Below are positions 11,217 through 23,105 of a DNA stretch of 35,643 bases, one piece after another (the stretch's first letter is position 1; every line of letters starts with the position of its first letter). This DNA is from Actinomortierella ambigua (taxonomy: Eukaryota; Mortierellomycota; Mortierellomycetes; Mortierellales; Mortierellaceae), in assembly GCA_016098155.1 (NCBI GenBank), contig JAAAJB010000329.1, forward strand, positions 1 to 35,643. The letters are read 5' to 3'. A program made the translations under genes and the position numbers. The notes beneath the pieces were generated by a model. That model made no database searches, had not been told where the DNA came from, and was given only the letters and a program-made list of their open reading frames with translations.

Positions 11217-14200
11217 TGTTGCTGTTGTTGTTGCTGCTGTTGCTGTTGCTGCTGCTGTTGCTGAAGGATGCTTTGAGGATTCAGTCCATTCTGCAATGAG
11301 ACAGGAGAGGTTTGCTGCAGCGACGACTTTGACTTTTGTTGCTTCTTCTGTAACAGTGCGCGACTGGCCGCCGAAGTAGTGGTGTTGGAAGTGTTGGAGG
11401 AAGGGGTTGCATGGGTGTCCGACACTACATTCTGACCGGAACCTTGTCCTGCTGCTGCTGCTGCACTACTATGCGAGTCAGACGAGAATCGACGCTGTCG
11501 CTTTGGGAAGGAGTGGGAGGGTGGGAAGGCTCCCGAGCTCGATCCTGCAGACGTGCGGCTGGCTGCGCTCGTAGCGTCGCTGCCAATGGCCTCTGCTGCG
11601 ACTGTCGATGGGGTGCTGGGCGCTGAACTTGCATTGTTAAAGGTTGTCAGTGGTGTTGGCTTGGGCAGATTCAAGCTCATCGCGTTCTTGCCATCCTTGG
11701 AGGTCGGTAACGAGTGCAGTTCAACGCTCTTCCGACGATGGGCCTTCACAGCCTTGGTGCTCGCAGTAGAGGGCGCCGACGAATCTCCACCAGCTCCTCC
11801 GCCACTTGAACCATCCAGTTGTGTGCTGTTGCCTGTGGTGTTGGTGCTATTCTTGTCGCTGTTGCCTGTGCCGTGACTACCATCCTTGTTCTCTTTGTTG
11901 TTGTTACGGTTGCGCTTCTTGATCACATCGGTCTTGAGACTCAGTGGGCGCACTACACCGTGCAACTTTAAGAAAAGACCACAGGCATTGCACAGTGGCA
12001 GGCCCTCGGGGTTGCGACGCCAGAGCGGAGTCGTCGTCGTCTCACAGTTTGTGCATTTTGTTGGTACAATCGGCACAGAGCTCGAGTCGGTGCCTGAGAG
12101 CGAGCTCTCCGAGTTGTTGCCCTGTTGCATAACGCCATTCGATCCCGCCTGATTGTTGCTGCCTTCTTGATCACCACTGCCACCACCGCCGCCATTACTG
12201 TTATTATTGGTGCTGCTGCTGCTGCTGTTATTGCCGTTGTTGTTGCTGTTGTTGCTGTTGACACTGGCCTTGGCTGCTGACTCTGCCTTGGTTTCGCCCG
12301 ACTTGCTACCCCTTGGTCGTTTGCCTGGTACAACCGAGGTGGTACCAGAAGTCGATGAAGGGGGCGTTGTCTTGGACGGAACTGTAGATCCAGTGCTACT
12401 CGGCGGTACTGAGGCCGGAGCTGATATCGATACCGATGCCGATACATCACTGAAGGATTTGCCGTAGGAACTCGAGAGTGAGGATGTAGGTGCCATGTCC
12501 GAGTCCTCCGTGTCCATGTCGCCATCGTCCCGCATTTGTGTACCATCGCTGTTGGCTCCAGAGCCCTGATCAAACAGTGTTGTCGAGATGCCGTCCGCAA
12601 AGCCACCTGATGGGAAGGGCAGCAGCTGAGCGGGATTGATAAATCCTGCAGGGCCCGTAGAGACACTCAAGTCGGTCGCAACACCAAACATGCCTGCGCT
12701 CAATGCATCCGTGCCTTGCAAAAATCCAGCGCCACCGGCGTCCTGCGGGTTGGCCGCGCCATTATTAAAGTTGATCATCGAGAGTAGGTCGGTGTAGCTT
12801 AGGTCTGGGAACATGGCAGCTGCCTGTTGGAGCTGCTGAAGTTGTTGAAGTTGGAATTGCTGCTGAACATGGGCTTGCACCTGTGCCTGCTGCTGTTGTT
12901 GTTGCTGTTGTTGTTGCTGTTGTTGCTGGCGCTGTTGCTGGGCAGCAACTGCAGAGACAGCCGACATGTACTCGTTGAAATAGAAGCCTGCGTTGGTCGG
13001 TGATGCCATGGTTGCACTGTTCATCATTATGTCGTTTGTGGTATAATCGGCGCCAGGCTCGGCCTTGATGCTGTCGAACGGGCTAGCGGATGTTGGGATA
13101 GACTGTGGAACCAGCTTCTTTTGCGTAGGCGACTCTTGCTTCACAGGTACTTGGTCGTCGCGCAAAGTCGCTGAGGATGGAAAGTTGACATGGGTAGGTG
13201 ATGCAGGTCGAGAAGATTCGACGTCCGATTCGCCTGAAAACGATGCATCATGAGGGATGTTGATGCTGTCAAGGTATGGGTTAGGGAGAGGGCTCCTAAA
13301 TACGCCACCCATCTGCACTTGTGCTACGGTCAATCCAGACTTTTCGAGAACAGGACTTGACGACTATTTTGATGCCATGCGACAACGACAAGAGAGAGAG
13401 AGAGAGAGAGAGAGATCAGACCAAAGGCGCGCAGGGCGTGATATACATGATGACAGGTATAAAAAAACGAAAAGGAGAGGAAGAAGAGGAGATGAAGGAG
13501 AGGGGTTTTGGTCGCGCATCGTTACCTTGCCCTGGTAACTGGATAGTCGATTGATACTCTGTCTCGAGCTGGAAGAGGATGCTGAGCTGATCTTGTTGCC
13601 TGTGGAACTCCTTGACAACGAAGGCTTGCCTGTGCTGCTGCCACTGCTACTGCTGCCAGTGCCAAACGGCGGTCCGCCACTCATAAAATCGACCGATATA
13701 GAGTTTGTGGGCGAAGGAGTAACACCATTGATAAAGGAGCCAGGTGGACTCTTGGCAGACAGGGAAGCGGGACGGGAAGGAACACCGATGGAGCCAGGTT
13801 GAGAAGAGATGGAAGACGAAAGTGATGGTTGCTGTTGTTGTTGCTGCGACGAGAAGCTGCCTCCGGTCTTACGGTGGCGAGGGGATGGAGACATGGATGG
13901 TTTAGGAGATGTGGGGTGTTTGCTCTTATGGGCGGCCGGGATGTTGATGGGAGTCATGGTAGGAATGCCACTAAACCGCATCTCGCGTGGAGACGATGCA
14001 ACGGAAGAAGCAGTCGACTGCGAGTCATGCTCGTCCTCGCTATCGGACTGCATGGTTGTGTCGTACATGCCTGCACTAGAGCTAGATGCAGGAGCAGGGA
14101 TGGATATGCTCATCGAGGGCGCAGGTTGCACGCTCATGGTGTCCAACATACTATCAACAGAATAGAAAGAAGAACAAGAAAAGTGTAAGTTCATCCATCG

Positions 14201-16633
14201 TCCATGGAATTGGTGGCAAAAGACACTCTTTTGGTGGGTCGAGGACAACATGGGAAAGAATATTGTTGCACGCTCACGCCATGTCTTTCAGCCAAAGGTG
14301 GTAAGGAAAGGGCTGAGCTGGCTTGGTGTCTGTGGAAAAGGAGGGCAGGGGGGCGGCGGAAGGGGCAAGTTTCCAACACCCCAAGCTCACTGTATTTTTT
14401 TTCGCAATTGGCAAGCAGAGCACGAGCTGGAACACGAGCAAGCATAATGGACTGACAAGCACAAGAAAAGGAGGGATAAGAAGAATGCGCACGGGAAGAA
14501 AAAAAAAAGAAGTGAAAGGATGAAAGGAGGGGAGGACAGGGAAAGGGAAAGGGAAAGGGATGAGGGGAGGGGGAATGGGGGGGAGGGGTAGTCAAGTCGG
14601 GCGAGAGCGAGAGCGAGCGAGAGACAGAGAGAGATGTATGCCATGCCATGCCATGCCATCGCACACCCATAGATCAAAAAGAGCTATCTAACCCATGCTG
14701 TTCATCCTCTCTCTCTCTCTCTCTCTCTCTCTTCCCCTATTCCAACAACACACTTGGGGAACATCTATAATAACAACAGCACCCTGTTTTTGGCTGTCCA
14801 CCCAAATAAAACACCTGTTTAGCTCCACACCATGAACAACAACATTGTGTTGCTGATGATATTGCTGTTGTCTTGGCCAAAGATGCTGTTGTTACTCGAT
14901 GATATCCATTGCACCTCATCTCCATGTGTTTCGATTTTCCATCCCCCCCCCCTTCACTGTCATTTGCTGCGGTGGGACATGCTTGGACATGGACAGGTGG
15001 ATAGAAAGGAAAGAAAGAAAAGAAAGAAAAGAAAAAAGACTGCACATTTGGTCCATGCGGAGGGATTGGATACCCCTCAACGATCCTTCCTCCCCTCCCC
15101 TTCACTCCTCTCCAATCCCACCACCACCACCGATTGGGCGGCATAGTCCCGATTCCTCCGCATTCACATGGAACCAACACAACTCGTGGCTGGATGAAAA
15201 GAGACAACCGGCAAGAGCGGAAAAGAAGAACGAGTCCAGAAGGGGGGGGGAGTGGGGAGGGAATGAAAAAGACAAGGAATTGGGGGGGGGAGTGGGGAAG
15301 GGGAAGGGGAGGAGAAGAGAAAGAGGAAGGAGGATGGAGTATCAGCGAAACTCAATCTCCCTTGCAACAACAACACCTTGTTCGTCATGTCCAGCCCTTT
15401 TTTCTTTTTTTTTTTGCTTTCCCAGCATTCAGCACTTTTATCCCCCACAAACATATAAAATGCAACAGGAACATTGGCTGGGTAGAGTAGGGGGGAAGGG
15501 GGGGTTTTCTGGTATGCATGACATGGCATGGCCTTTGGCTTGGTGTTGGGCCATCAACATCCACCAGCACCCGTTTTGTTTGTCCTTTCTTTCAGAGTGC
15601 AAGTTTGCTGTTCTTCCTGCCTCTTCTTTTCTCCAACTCCCACACACACACACTATTACCCAATTGCTCCCTTCTCCCCCCCCACCACCACCATCCCCCC
15701 TTTCCTCCGCCTTCCTCCTCTTCCTCCTCCTCCTCGTTGGATCTTTGATGCTGGATGTGTCCTCATGATAATATGTCCAACGAATCATCACAAAAAGAAG
15801 GACAGGTGATCGGAGAAATTCCTCAGAGATGGTGCGTATGTGTTGTCGTTGTGTGTGGGTAAGTGTGTGCGTGTGTATATGTGTGTCCCCGCACTGGGTC
15901 TAGCCGCTGCGTCTGGGGGTGTCTGTGTGTGTGTGTGTCCAAAAGGACACTAAAATAGAGCTGCTCCCTTTTTTACCCAAGGTTGCTTTTGCTGTTGGGC
16001 TTACCTAGGCGGTTGTGGTTGAGCGGGAGCAGATGCAGCGCGCTCGCGGTCCTCCTTCTCCTTGTTCTTTTTGCTGAGGGTCATCGCCATCATACGCCAG
16101 GTGAGGTTCTCCAGCCGCTTGCCATTGGGTAGCGAGTCCTTGGCTTTTGTGTATAACCGCCACACCTGCGCCGCCAGTGGGTCGTCCTTGGCCTGTCGTG
16201 TTGCTTCGTCCTCCTCCGAGGATTCGTCATCCGATCTATCACCAGCACCACCCGACGGAGATGTTGGGTCATTGCCGTTGTTGCTACTTTGACGCGAGGG
16301 GTTGTGAGGCAGGTTCGGATGGTTGCTGTTGTTGTTGTTGTTGTTGTTGTTGTTTGGGTGGTTCTGGTGCTGATGGTGTTGGTGGTGGTGTTGGCTCTGG
16401 TGGTCAGGGCCCGGTGACTGAGAGGGCTGCTTGCGCCGAGGCTTTGGCTTTGGGAAATCAATGGTGGCCGAGAGAAGCGAGTCGGGCAAGCGGGTAGCCA
16501 TGCCCGTGCGCTTGTCCCTCTTTATCGAGTTGCGGTTGTTGCCGTGCGAGTCGTGGGAAGGGCCTGGCGACGAAGGGGACGAAGGGGTTGGCGATGGGCG
16601 ATCGTGGTAGTACTGCGGGGAATTGTGATTCAT
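10265..16633 (-). CDS. areA: AreA/NIT2-type GATA nitrogen regulator
   Basis: Three exons close in phase: 16633-16005, 14150-13526 and 13363-10265, giving 1450 residues. Exon 1 ends in the AreA N-terminal GATA-like domain (PF08550) at about residues 154-187, with [20 protein letters not shown] and [10 protein letters not shown]. Exon 3 holds one C-x2-C-x17-C-x2-C finger, Cys855, Cys858, Cys876 and Cys879, with [20 protein letters not shown] and the basic tail [18 protein letters not shown], nearly the same as AreA/NIT2. Having both domains argues that the distant exon 1 belongs here. Known role: activation of nitrogen-catabolic genes when preferred nitrogen is scarce, by binding GATA sites in the nucleus. 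Several Gln runs (up to 29) flank the finger and fill the C-terminus; they are probable activation regions. I see no clear match to the conserved C-terminal Nmr-binding end of ascomycete AreA. The ATG follows a CT-rich leader. Confidence 0.93.
11177..11263 (-). repeat. CAG/CAA polyglutamine tract (29 codons) in areA
   Basis: An uninterrupted run of CAG and CAA codons on the minus strand encodes 29 Gln between SIL and ALFGQ. Mixed CAG/CAA codons suggest selection on, or tolerance of, the Gln run rather than recent pure-repeat slippage. Smaller Gln-rich tracts lie at 10750-11010 and 12820-12950. Confidence 0.9.
13364..13525 (-). other. areA intron 2
   Basis: This 162-nt intron starts GTAACG and ends AAATAG. 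It contains a CT repeat (GA on plus at 13390-13416). Its length is a multiple of three, but the TAG of the acceptor is in frame, so retention would end translation right at the acceptor. Confidence 0.8.
14637..14659. repeat. (ATGCC)n pentanucleotide repeat
   Basis: About four and a half tandem ATGCC units inside areA intron 1. It is likely a simple microsatellite. Confidence 0.8.
14707..14732. repeat. (CT)n microsatellite
   Basis: A pure CT run of about 26 nt inside areA intron 1, which reads GA on the transcribed minus strand. Confidence 0.9.
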
Positions 16634-17198
16634 GGCTGAGAGAGAGAGAGAAGGAGAGAGAGAGAGAGAGAGAGTGGGAGGAATAGATGGATGGGGGGGG
16701 GGGAAGAGAGAAAGAGAGAACAGACAAAAGAGTTGTCGAATGGAATGCACCCTGGGACTGTGAGAGTGTGTGTAATTTGCAATGGGTGGTGTCCAGACTA
16801 TGCCCAAAAGAGGATGTCGCTGTTGGGTAGTTGTAGTAATGGATGTTGCTGTTGTGGTTGGTAGCTGCTAGTTGCTGCTGCTGCTGCTGTTCTGATGCGC
16901 ACAGAGGGGAAGAGAACAGAAAGTGTGTGGATCACTGATCCCCTGCAAGCTGAAAGACAATGAATGAGGTGGAATGACAAATGATGTTTGATTGTCGAAT
17001 GAGAGAGAGAGAGGGAGAAGAGAAGAGAGAAGAGAATGAGAGAGAGGGGGATAAAAAAAAAAGATGGAGAAACAACGAGAGCAGTTGGGGGGAGGGAAAA
17101 AAGAGTGTGAGTGTTAGTTCTTCGAGCTGAGTGAGTGAGGTGTTGAGTTGAGAAAAGTAACACCCATAAAAGGGCAATTGCGCCAGAGTCAACCACCC
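16634..17198 (-). promoter_or_regulatory. areA upstream region with CT-rich leader
   Basis: Immediately upstream of the areA ATG, the minus strand has long CT runs (GA on plus at 16637-16676), typical of a fungal 5' leader or core promoter. Further CT blocks lie at 17000-17045. One GATAA occurs on plus near 17049, which could bind a GATA factor, but a single site is weak evidence for autoregulation. No TATA box is obvious. Confidence 0.45.
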
Positions 17199-17243
17199 NN
17201 NNNNNNNNNNNNNNNNNNNNNNNNNNNNNNNNNNNNNNNNNNN
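17199..17243. other. Assembly gap (45 N) followed by an A tract
   Basis: 45 consecutive N bases, followed directly by about 19 A. The true gap length is unknown. It lies in the areA upstream spacer and breaks no called exon. Confidence 0.99.
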
Positions 17244-17919
17244 AAAAAAAAAAAAAAAAAAAATTGAAGCCCCGGGCAGACAGAAGAAGAGGGGGTACAA
17301 AGAGCAATAAAAGAAAAAAGAGAAGACCAGACTGACCACCACCACCACCACGAGAGACTACTATGTGAATAGAATGTGCGTGGGAGAGAGAGCGAGAGTG
17401 AGAGAAAAGGAAAAGAGCGTGTGTGTGTGCTCTGAAGTGTATGTGAATATGGATGGTGGCAAAGAAAAAAAAAAAAAAAAAAAAAAGACACTTGAAATGC
17501 CGACAAAAAGAAACAGGAGAGGGAATGAACAGCCGATCGGGTAACAATGAACCACAGACCCACAGCAATGGAAGAAGTTGCAGTAAGCCTCCTTCAAAGC
17601 GCATTCAAGTCGTGCATGTTGGTCGAGCTGTTTGCCACGACAATTCAATGCAGAAAAGAAAGAAAGAAAGAAAGAAGGAGAAGAGGAAGAGGAAAAGCAC
17701 GAGTAGTAGGGGAAAAGAAAGGAAGAAAGAAGGAAAAAGGGGGAGGGGGAGTGGGAGGTGGAGAGAGGGATGGGATGGGATGCAAAAAGGTGGGGTTTGC
17801 GCCTAGCATGGGTTGCATGCCCTGCTTGCCCTGAGGGGGGTTTTAGGGTAGCCCTACCCCGGACAGACCAAATAAATAAAAATGAGTAAATAAAAAAAGG
17901 CCCTTACGCCTTTACAACG

Positions 17920-18123
17920 TTGATGTCTCTTGATGGACTGCAGTCCATCCATAGGCTACAGACAAAGACGTTGGTGGATACTGATAACCACCTCATCTGG
18001 ACTATGTCTCACATGCAACAGCTGCTGGAGAAGGGAACGGAGAAAAAAAAAAGAGGAGAGAAAACCAAGAGAGAGAGGAAGGTATGTATGTACACGATCC
18101 ATCGTATACAATCGTCGCACTAA
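17920..18123 (+). other. Possible coding remnant (unconfirmed)
   Basis: A frame with ordinary amino-acid composition (LDGLQSIHRLQTKTLVDTD followed by NHLIWTMSHMQQLLEKG) stands out from the low-complexity spacer. It then degrades into Lys/Arg-rich sequence from an A tract, with a GTATGT donor-like site at 18082. It has a helical, heptad-like look. It could be an isolated exon, a gene remnant or chance; no partner exon was found. Confidence 0.15.
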
Positions 18124-19578
18124 CTGACAGCCAAAAAGCCAGCGGGAATGCCACTCGGCTGTTACTGTGATGAATGATGTTGCTGGTGCTATTATTGTTG
18201 TTGTTGTTGTTGTTGTGGCGACTTGCCGGGCTGGGCTGCAGTGGGGCGTAGGTGGGGGAAGGGTGGGTGGGTGGGTGGGTGAGAACATGAATAAACAGAC
18301 CCGCGTTCCGGGCTAGAGGCTACTACTGAGGGGGGCTGGTCGGCTGGCTACAATGTTCGGTCCTTCTTCCCCTGTCCATCCCCATCCATCCCAATGGAAG
18401 AGGTGGCGCTTGTTACCTGGAGGAATGCCAGAGTCACGGAGGGGAATGTCGAGCCTTTACTGCTTTGCTGGACACGAGAATGCAAGCAATGTGGCAATAG
18501 AATAAAAGGGGGGGGAGAACTGCAGCTTGTTGTTGTTGTAGAGTGTATGCCAGCAGGGAAAGAAGGAGAGAAAGAAGGAAGCGACCAATGGATGGATGGA
18601 TGAATGGGTGGTGAGAGGAAGAGGAAGAAGGCAATGGCGGAATGTCCGATTTGATCACTGCCCGGAAAAGAGGTGTGTGTGTGGGGGGGGGCAAAGGGGA
18701 AGGGAAAGAAGGGAAAGGGAGGAGAAGGAAAGGAAGGGAGGGAAAAAAACACAAGAGCATCGAGAACAGAAGTGAAAGGGGGGGGGGAAGGGTTCTTCCA
18801 GACAAGACTCCTCTCTCTATTCTCTCTATTCTCTCTTCGCACCCACTCTCCACTCTCTTCTCTCTCTTCTCTTCTCTCCTTGCCTCTGCTTCCCCACTCA
18901 CCCATACACATTCTCCCATTATTGCCACGAGGCAACAGGGGAACTCGCCCTCAACGGACCCGATAATCAGTAAAGCAACGGCCGGGGAGACAATAATAAT
19001 GGATCACAGGAACACACGACTCAATCGCATCAATAATACAATACGAGCTTCTTGCAAGATCTGATGAGATCAATAATGATGGATTAGCTGGTACAACAGA
19101 GAGTGAGAAAGAGAAAGAACAAGCTATGAGCTTTACAGCCCTTGCCTCTCCCCCTCTCCCTCTTTCTCCATCTCCCTCTCTTCACCAGCACGCATTCCTC
19201 TCGGGGTGCACTTGCCGCCCAAACACAAACAAGACGCCATGCTTACTCGCCATCCTCTCTCCCCTTTTCTGTTTAGAAGAAAATGTATAGTATTTATAAA
19301 AGGAACAAAGAAGGGATCGTGGGGTGTGGGAAAGCAGGTGCATGTATACCTGCTCCAAGCCAATGGCTGCAGGCAGATTTCGCACAACCCGAGAAACAAC
19401 AGTGGTCGGTGCATGCACTGCTCTCTAGCCTCGCCACGCTCACTTTTTTGTTGTTGCCTGCTGACATGTGGTAAAAAGTCTCCACTGAGATACTTTTTTT
19501 TCTTTTTTTTGCTCTTTTGGCGCAAACCGTCCCCTCTCTTCACTCTCTTTCCTTTCCAATGCTGGTGTGCTTCCTGTG

Positions 19579-19584
19579 TTTATT
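19579..19584 (-). terminator. Poly(A) signal AATAAA for the TMEM198-like gene
   Basis: TTTATT on plus reads AATAAA on minus, 14 nt past the stop codon. It is unusually close; a site further down may also be used. Confidence 0.4.
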
Positions 19585-19598
19585 ACAATGGATTAATA

Positions 19599-22500
19599 TT
19601 ATTGGTCATCCGGAGACAACCGCGGAACGGCATCTGTTACCTCGGAAGATTCGTCTCCTACATGGCTGGCATCACTACCATCGTCCGTTGCCCGCAAAGC
19701 AGTTGTCGTCGTCGCTGTGGTCGCGGTCGTGGCCGTGTTGATGTTGCTACCATCATCACCACTACTAACCATGAACGGTGAAAGGCTTCGGATGGTCGAA
19801 GAGACTTCGGTCATCTCTCTTGACGAGCTGTCCGACGTAGTCGCCATGGTTCTTGTCGTGGTGGTGGTGGTAGTAGTTGTCGTCTTGGCGGTGCGAGCTG
19901 ACCTTTCACTGTCTTCGACAACAGCGCGTGCACTTGACGTGTGCGCGGCTGCATATACTGCAGAAGACGACATGTGAGTCTGAGAGGATGAAGAATGCAT
20001 CGTAGAGGATGTGTGGGACTGGGAAGAGGATGCAGAGGTGGTGGTAGTGTGTGTCTGCACCTGCTGCATCTGCTGCTGCTGCTGCATAGTTGAAGTCTGC
20101 ATCATTTTCTGGGAGGACGACGTGTGTGTGGCAGAGGACGATGTATGCGTGACAGACGATGTCGAATGCACCACCGTGGATGGCGACGACGACGATGTGT
20201 GCGTTTCGGACGATTCGTGATGATGCTGGATCACCGCCAGAGGTGGTCGGTGTTCCTCGTGGATCGCAAGATCCTCCACATTCTGCTGCTGCTGCTGTTG
20301 CTGCTGCTGATACTGATGACTCTCCTGAGCACTACTCTCTTCTACAACCACGGTCGTCTCCTCGATGAAGGAAATGGGAAAGGTCTCGTACACCTCCACC
20401 ACCTGGACATTACCCGAATCGCTTGATACAGTGACGGAATGCGCGATCGGGGCAGGCTCCTCCCATTCGGCCTTTCCTTCTGCCATCTGGCCTCCCACCA
20501 CCTCATCGTCGACCTCGGCTCTGGTCTCAATGCCCGACGACTCGGAACTGTCCAGCACCTTCTTGTCGGGACCATCATCGTCGCCTACATGGGACACCGA
20601 GCTCGATGCGGCAATTGTAGGAGCCGTGCTTGAATGATGATGTGGTTGGTGCTGCTGCTGCTGCTGTTGCTGTTGTTGTTGCTCCTCCTGGTGGTGGTCT
20701 TCATCATGCGCCACTGGGTTTCCATTCTCATCGACATGGCACCAGGACTCATCCGGCTCGGATCCATAGAGGACTGAATCCGCGGACCGCTTGCGCCAAA
20801 ACTTAAAGTCACGGAAGAGGCCCTTCCAGCCAACCTCGCGGTACCGATGCTTGATCTTTTGACCGACCATGCGCTTGGGTCGTTTACCAAAGGGTCGACC
20901 ATACAGACGGAACAGGGCCCTGCGGTCCACGAGCACGGGTGTCTGGTGATGCCAAAACTCCCAGGCAGTGCCCATGAGGGCCAAGACGGGGACACAGCCA
21001 ATCATGATGTACACCTTGGACGTCGGGTTGTAAGTCAGGGTCTTGCCCACAAAGTTGAAAATGACGAGCATCTCGCGGAAGCCGATCTGCACAAACTCAT
21101 CCACGCCAAACATAAACATCATTGCTCCTCCGAAACTAAAAAGAAAAAAAAAAAAGATACGTCGCCCCCCAAAGAAAACCCCCCGAATGACGAAAAAGAA
21201 ACATACCATGGAATTTTTTTTCAGATTTTCGAAGCTTCTTCATTCCAGTCTAAAAAGGGGTGTGTGTGTCCCTTAACCTTTCGCGTACTTTTTGGGCCTA
21301 CAAGCAACAACAAGAAAAAAAAACGTACCTGGTGCCTACGATAATAAAAAAGCGCTCGTAGAATGTAGCTATGCCTGACGCGAAAATGACAAACACGCCA
21401 ATGATGACATAGCGCACAGCTTCGCTGATGACCAAGTTTGCGGCTGCAATGATGACCATGGCCACTGCAAAACTGGGACATGGAAGGAGGGGAACAAAAA
21501 AAAATAACATACATGTCACAAGATGAGAAAGACCAACGGACGAACGCGGGATTTTTTTTTTTTTGGGACCGAGAAAAAGTACGTGAGTTTTTGATCCAGT
21601 TTCACCTCTTCCCCTTTTCGTCATCCCCTGACCATTGCATCCAACTCTGATATATCAAACACACAAACATACCCGCCCAGGGCGCCAGCCATGGCGATAC
21701 CAAGATCGAAGAAACGGAATGATAAAATCGCGCCAATCAGACCGCACAGGAACCAGACCCAAAAGTAGTACATGGCTGGGTTGAATGTCTCAAATAGCAA
21801 GTCCCATCGAATGGCAATCATGACGGTCGAGGCAACTAGGGCTATGTACAAAATGAGCAACCATGTGCCCAACAAAGGGGGAGAAGAAGAGAGAAAAAGG
21901 GGGTGGAAAGTTTTGGTGGGGGGGGGGGGAGTTTGTAGAGCAAAATATAATCAAATGCAGGTGTGTCAGTATGCTGTCCAACAACGCACCTCCTTTTAGA
22001 CAGTTGCAAAGGGGAAAATAAAAAATAGGGAGAGAGGGGGGCGGGATGAGGATCATCCGACAATCTTTTTTTTCTTTGGAAGGTCACTTGTTCAATGCCC
22101 TTAAAGCAAAGTCCTCTCTCTCGCTCTCTTTACTCCTCTTTCTCCTCTTTCCATCCTCTCTTTTTTTTTTCTATAACTTACCGCATGTTATGAAGCCACC
22201 GACCAAAAGTGTGAGGCGAATAAACTTGAATCCATAAAACACTTGAAGCAGGCCGGCCAACATCATGAGGATGCCCAACACAACATGCTTGGACGAAATC
22301 ACCGTTTTCTGACCAACATCCGTGATAATTTCCGAGTTGATGCTGGAGTTGATACCGAACCTGGCCAGATCCGTGTCATTATCGTCCAATGTCGATGTCG
22401 AACCTTCGATAGCCGACGATGGAATGTTGTTGTTCTCGGCAGCAGGCATGGGCAATGCAACCACGACAGTCAGAGCAAATTGTGTCAGCGCCATCAGGCA

Positions 22501-22599
22501 AAAGAGCGCCCATGTTTGGTAGTACCGCCGTCGTCCTCTCCGTCGTCCTTCCACAGTGGCGGTGCGACTGCCGTTGTTGTTGTTGGACTGACGGCTCAT
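19599..22599 (-). CDS. TMEM198-like (DUF4203) multi-pass membrane protein with Ser/Gln-rich tail
   Basis: Four exons close in phase: 22599-22182, 21841-21673, 21472-21329 and 21135-19599, giving 755 residues. Residues 1-45 are a basic stretch followed by a hydrophobic segment (WALFCLMALTQFALTVVVAL), a signal peptide or first helix. A short region with NDT and NSS sequons follows. Then come about seven helices with Gly-rich ends, e.g. HVVLGILMMLAGLLQVFYG, LTLLVGGFITC, WFLCGLIGAILSFRFFD, VRYVIIGVFVIFASGIATF and VYIMIGCVPVLALMGTAWEF, the pattern of DUF4203/TMEM198 proteins. A conserved-looking basic juxtamembrane segment (FGKRPKRMVGQKIKHRYREV) leads into a tail of about 430 residues rich in Ser, Thr, Gln and acidic residues, probably cytosolic. 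The molecular function is not known to me. The start is ambiguous: the frame stays open upstream of ATG 22599, with in-frame ATGs such as one 26 codons earlier. Confidence 0.82.
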
Positions 22600-23105
22600 G
22601 GTTGCTGCAACAGAAATACTTGCAGAGCCATGAGCCTTTTGACGTTTTCGCCTCGCCTCAAAATCCTGTGCCTGCATCCTTGCCTTGGGTGGCTGAAACT
22701 CTCTTTTTTTTTCCTTCTTTCTTCCCAGACGATTCCCCAGCCTTGGTTGCACGTCTTGATGGAAGGTAGAAGAGGGTTGGATTTGTGAAAGGTCAAAGGG
22801 ACACAAAAAAAAAAGTGTAGGATTGATATTGAAAATTTTACGGGCAGGAAAAGGGGGGTGGAGAGAGGGGGTGTGATGAGGGTGCGTACCTGAATTCAGG
22901 CAGGGCTGGGGTCGTGATATATATATGTTATTGTTGTTTACCTGCTGGTTGTGACAGGAATTGGGTGCTCTCAACCCATCGCTACTAGTGTCCGATCCTC
23001 GTGGAAAACTTGTCCGACATCCATTCAGGATACTCAGAACGGAAGGGTTTTCCTACACCCAAGTTGGCTCTCAAAAAAAAAAAAAAAGTATCTTTTGTAG
23101 CGAAA
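22600..23105. promoter_or_regulatory. Divergent spacer: TMEM198-like gene and proposed small gene
   Basis: About 500 bp containing the TMEM198-like 5' region (open in the same frame, so the leader could be partly coding), an AT run at 22916-22927, a GTAAAC donor-like site on minus near 22941 that may mark a 5'UTR intron, and an A15 tract at 23073-23087 just before the proposed small gene. Confidence 0.4.

Larger units (their letters stand above)
14151..16004 (-). other. Large (1854-nt) intron 1 of areA
   Basis: The donor GTAAGC follows CCGCCTAG and the acceptor is TTGATAG followed by T ATG; phase 2 closes exactly (AG+T = Ser210). It contains an ATGCC pentamer repeat (14637-14659), a CT microsatellite (14707-14732), C and G homopolymers, GAAA-type repeats (15005-15040) and GT runs (15840-15940). 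A patch at about 14825-14925 reads as an Asn/Ser/Gln-rich open frame on minus and could be a cassette exon, but I see no strong splice pair around it. The alternative reading, two separate genes, is less likely given the AreA domain order. Confidence 0.7.
17244..19598. other. Gene-poor spacer upstream of areA and downstream of the TMEM198-like gene
   Basis: About 2.3 kb without a supported gene. Content: A22 at 17465-17486, AAAG repeats at 17655-17680, TTG repeats at 18190-18217, GGGT repeats at 18262-18281, ATGG repeats at 18590-18606, and TCTCT blocks at 18805-18885. The left part should be areA promoter or long 5'UTR; the right part (to 19598) is TMEM198-like 3'UTR. A more complex patch at 17860-18040 is listed separately. 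Confidence 0.5.

Noticed and set aside
14899..15768. 289-codon plus-strand open frame
   Set aside because: It lies inside areA intron 1 and consists of Lys/Glu, Gly and Pro/Ser runs from homopolymers; no domain-like segment.
17840..17870. TTTTAGGGTAGCCCTACCCC resembling telomere repeat sequence
   Set aside because: Only single imperfect TTAGGG-like units in an inverted arrangement; not a tandem array.
18348..18935. 195-codon minus-strand open frame
   Set aside because: Composition is driven by GA/CT and GGGA repeats (Glu/Arg then Ser/Pro/Phe runs), no splice context, and overlapping open frames on the same strand show the same bias.
21842..21875. Extension of TMEM198-like exon 2 upstream to include LGTWLLILYI
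   Set aside because: No AG acceptor is available in the pyrimidine-rich stretch before it in the right phase; the ACATAG acceptor at 21842 closes the phase exactly with exon 1.
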